Shown: positions 1-64,000 of the stretch, piece after piece
Layout: every line of letters begins with the position of its first letter
Position numbering within the stretch: position 1 is the first letter of the stretch
Assembly: GCA_009731375.1 (NCBI GenBank)
Contig: BJOX01000081.1
Location: 153,431-217,430, forward strand
Origin: Paulinella micropora
Lineage: Eukaryota > Cercozoa > Imbricatea > Euglyphida
Length of the DNA: 64,000 bases
Direction of reading: 5' to 3'
Translations under genes and position numbers: made by a program
The notes under the pieces: model-generated
The model's database searches: none
The model's input: only the letters and a program-made list of their open reading frames with translations
Told to the model about the DNA's origin: nothing

Positions 1-19
1 ATCTATCTATCTATCTATA

Positions 20-67
<48 letters not shown>

Positions 68-143
68 CATCTATCTATCATATATATATATGTAAATATA
101 GGCGTAGGCCGTGCATACGACGTCTTGTCTATCTATCTGTCTG

Positions 144-202
<59 letters not shown>

Positions 203-227
203 CTCTATCTCTCTATCTCTCTATCTC

Positions 228-266
<39 letters not shown>

Positions 267-327
267 GTCTGTCTGTCTGTAAATCTATCGGTCTATCAAT
301 CGACCAACCAACCAAGCAACCAACCAA

Positions 328-366
<39 letters not shown>

Positions 367-476
367 TCAATCAATCAAACCAAAGAATCAGTGAATCAAT
401 GAATCAACCAACCAACCAACCAACCAATCAATCAACCAACCAACCAACCGACCAATCAACCAACCAACCAACCAAC

Positions 477-514
<38 letters not shown>

Positions 515-573
515 GTCAGTCAGTCAGTCAATCCACCAAACCAATCAATCAACCAACCAACCAACCAACCAAC

Positions 574-607
<34 letters not shown>

Positions 608-815
608 GTCAATCAATCAATCAGTCAATCAATCCAACCAAAAAATCAACCGACCAATCAATCAATGAATCAATCAACCAACCAACCAACCAACCAATCA
701 ACCAACCAATCAACCAATCAATCAATCAATCAATCCAATCAATCAATCAATCAATCAATCAAACAATCAATCAATCAATCAATCGACCGACCGACCGACC
801 AACCAACCAACCAAC

Positions 816-854
<39 letters not shown>

Positions 855-935
855 CCAGCCAACCAGCCAACCAACCAACCAACCATCCAACCAATCAATC
901 AATCAGCCAGTCAACCAACCAATCAATCAACCAAC

Positions 936-987
<52 letters not shown>

Positions 988-1190
988 CCAATCAATCAAT
1001 CAAACCGATCTCGTTTGTCGTACTAGTCTTAATGAAGAGGATGGATCAATCAATCAATCAAGGAATCAATCATGCAATAACAAGAATCAATCAATCAAGG
1101 AAATCAATCAATCAATCAAGGAATTAATCAATCAATCAAGGAATTAATCAATCAATCAAGGAATTAATAAAGGAATCAATCAACCAACGA
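1..1190. repeat. CTAT then CAAT/CAAC tetranucleotide arrays
   Basis: 1-290 is mostly (CTAT)n; 300-1190 is (CAAT)n mixed with (CAAC)n. A non-repeat island at about 1008-1045 (contains gtactag and an ATGAAGAG string) could be an exon remnant but has no clear partner. Confidence 0.9.
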
Positions 1191-1200
1191 TTGCACCTAA

Positions 1201-1269
1201 TATTGTTGTTGTTGTTGTTGTTGCTGTTGCTGTTGTTGTTGTTGTTGTTGTTATTATTATTATTATTAC

Positions 1270-1333
<64 letters not shown>

Positions 1334-1492
1334 GCATGATGATCAATCAATCAATCAATCAATCAATCGATCAATCAATCTTGTTTGTTCTTTGTTTGTT
1401 CTTTGTTTGCTTTAGCTGAAAGCTGCACTTATGAAGACGATCAATGCTGCATAAAAACAAACAAAGAACAAATAAGATTGATTGATCGATCG

Positions 1493-1579
<87 letters not shown>

Positions 1580-1580
1580 G
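1201..1580. repeat. TTG/TTA trinucleotide arrays with acceptor-side copy of exon 1
   Basis: (TTG)n changes to (TTA)n at 1250; (CAAT)n 1342-1380; the exon 1 copy 1416-1450; (TTA)n 1494-1580. Confidence 0.85.
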
Positions 1581-1627
1581 ATGGAGGCGCATGTGCAGAA
1601 ATGCATCAGCCATTGACAGAGAAGCAC

Positions 1628-1628
<1 letters not shown>
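1581..1628 (+). mobile_element. SINE 3'-end fragment
   Basis: Matches the last 48 bp of the tRNA-derived SINE at 55844-56109 (gatggaggcgcatgtgcaga region), followed by its (ATT)n tail at 1628-1660. Confidence 0.75.
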
Positions 1629-1660
<32 letters not shown>

Positions 1661-1717
1661 GGACAGGTGCACAGTATGGCACCCCACGGGAAGAGGAGGT
1701 GGTTGGGCCTCTTCCCA

Positions 1718-1900
1718 CTGGTTTCGAGGCTATGTCGTTGTGTTGGCTCCGAGGCTATGTTGTTTTGTTGGTTCCGAGGCTATGTTGTTGTGTTGGTTCC
1801 GAGGCTCTGTTGTTGTGTGGGTTCCGAGGCTATGTCGATGTGGGTTCCGAGGCTATGTTGTTGCGTTGGTTCCGAGGCCATGTCGTTGTGTTGTTTTTTA
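1718..1900. repeat. 25-bp minisatellite
   Basis: About eight units of ggttccgaggctatgttgtt-like sequence with small length differences. Confidence 0.8.
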
Positions 1901-2280
1901 TAAGACATACACCACGTGGGATCAAAGGGGTATTTACATTCCGCGATCTAGGGGTGGTGACGGGTTTCGAGGCGTCCCAGATACTTACCACAAAACGTCC
2001 TCATGCGCTGGCAGACCGCATGAAATGTCTGCTACCCCTGTGAGTACCTCCATGCGGGACCTACCCAGTCTCGTGGAGCTCTCACGCGGGGAAGATCAAT
2101 CATTTGTAGTTGATTTCCTGCAAGGTACCCGACACTGTGCGGGTAGTAGGGACTTCCTTTTGGGGCCTTCTATGCAGGATGGTTAGAGTCACTCTTCCCT
2201 CCCCAACATACTCACTGTAGTCCCTGTTGGGTCGAGGGATGGAGGCGCATGGCCCTCGGGCTCAGCCATGACAGATCAAT
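1901..2280. other. Non-microsatellite segment, no gene recognised
   Basis: Mixed-composition DNA with no phase-compatible exon; repeats the cctcgggctcagcc/tttcgagg motifs of the preceding minisatellite and is probably decayed interspersed repeat. (TTA)n with ATC variants follows to 2500. Confidence 0.4.
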
Positions 2281-2285
2281 ATATA

Positions 2286-2349
<64 letters not shown>

Positions 2350-2411
2350 TTTTTCTTATCATATTATTATTATTATTATTATTATCATTATTATTATCAT
2401 CATCATTATTA

Positions 2412-2442
<31 letters not shown>

Positions 2443-2511
2443 TATCATTATCATTATTATTATCATTATTTTTATAATTATTATTATGATCATTATTATT
2501 GTTTGCTTTAG

Positions 2512-63930
<61,419 letters not shown>

Positions 63931-63994
<64 letters not shown>

Positions 63995-64000
63995 ATCTCT
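63931..64000. repeat. TC array
   Basis: Begins at the donor of exon 63 and reaches the window end. Confidence 0.9.

Noticed and set aside
36-1147. Asn-Gln-Ser repeat protein
   Set aside because: CAAT/CAAC repeat; no borders or partner exons.

Overview
This is eukaryotic, almost certainly metazoan, DNA. It has spliceosomal GT-AG introns, a tRNA-derived SINE with an (ATT)n tail, MITE-like foldback elements, and introns built almost entirely of tri-, tetra- and pentanucleotide microsatellites. Species cannot be fixed from the sequence. A large repeat-rich invertebrate genome is a guess. Fourteen runs of N interrupt the window.

The central result is one very large plus-strand gene running through the whole window and open at both ends. 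Reading splice signals by eye, I find 63 short exons (18 to about 400 nt, most 35-80 nt; roughly 4.4 kb coding, about 1,460 residues) between 2512 and 63930. Reading frame and intron phase agree across every junction not hidden by a gap, which random ORFs in microsatellites would not do. The protein, which I do not recognise, runs as follows: Ser/Pro/Asn-rich low-complexity N-terminal part (exons 1-21); charged coiled coil (exons 22-29); an NZF/RanBP2-like zinc finger split over exons 30-31; acidic and Ser/Thr-rich linkers (exons 32-47); a second basic/charged helical stretch (exons 48-53); a poly-Ser stretch (exon 55); and a Lys/Ser-rich tail (exons 56-63) that continues past the window.

The unusual part is around the exons. 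Many are embedded in tandem arrays of their own broken edges. Upstream copies keep the splice acceptor and the 5' part of the exon, then dissolve into microsatellite. Downstream copies keep the 3' part of the exon and the splice donor. Examples are exons 4, 5, 6, 10, 13, 15, 17, 23, 38, 50, 53 and 62, with up to 13 acceptor-side and 11 donor-side copies. Splice sites are often the first unit of a microsatellite (G|GTATGTATG, CATACAG|, ATCTATCTAG|). The region is therefore a dense field of decoy splice sites with usually one complete, frame-compatible exon per cluster.

Other content: a tRNA-derived SINE (two near-full copies), a second ATT-tailed interspersed repeat (one copy pair in a 493-bp tandem duplication), a MITE with ATGAGAAGTTCC-type inverted ends (three copies), a GC-rich foldback element (about seven copies), and a glutamine-rich minus-strand reading frame within intron 25. 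No rRNA, functional tRNA, CRISPR or prokaryotic feature is seen. Most long translatable stretches (poly-SIYL, poly-MYVC, poly-HTYI, poly-I and similar) are microsatellites and are not annotated as genes.
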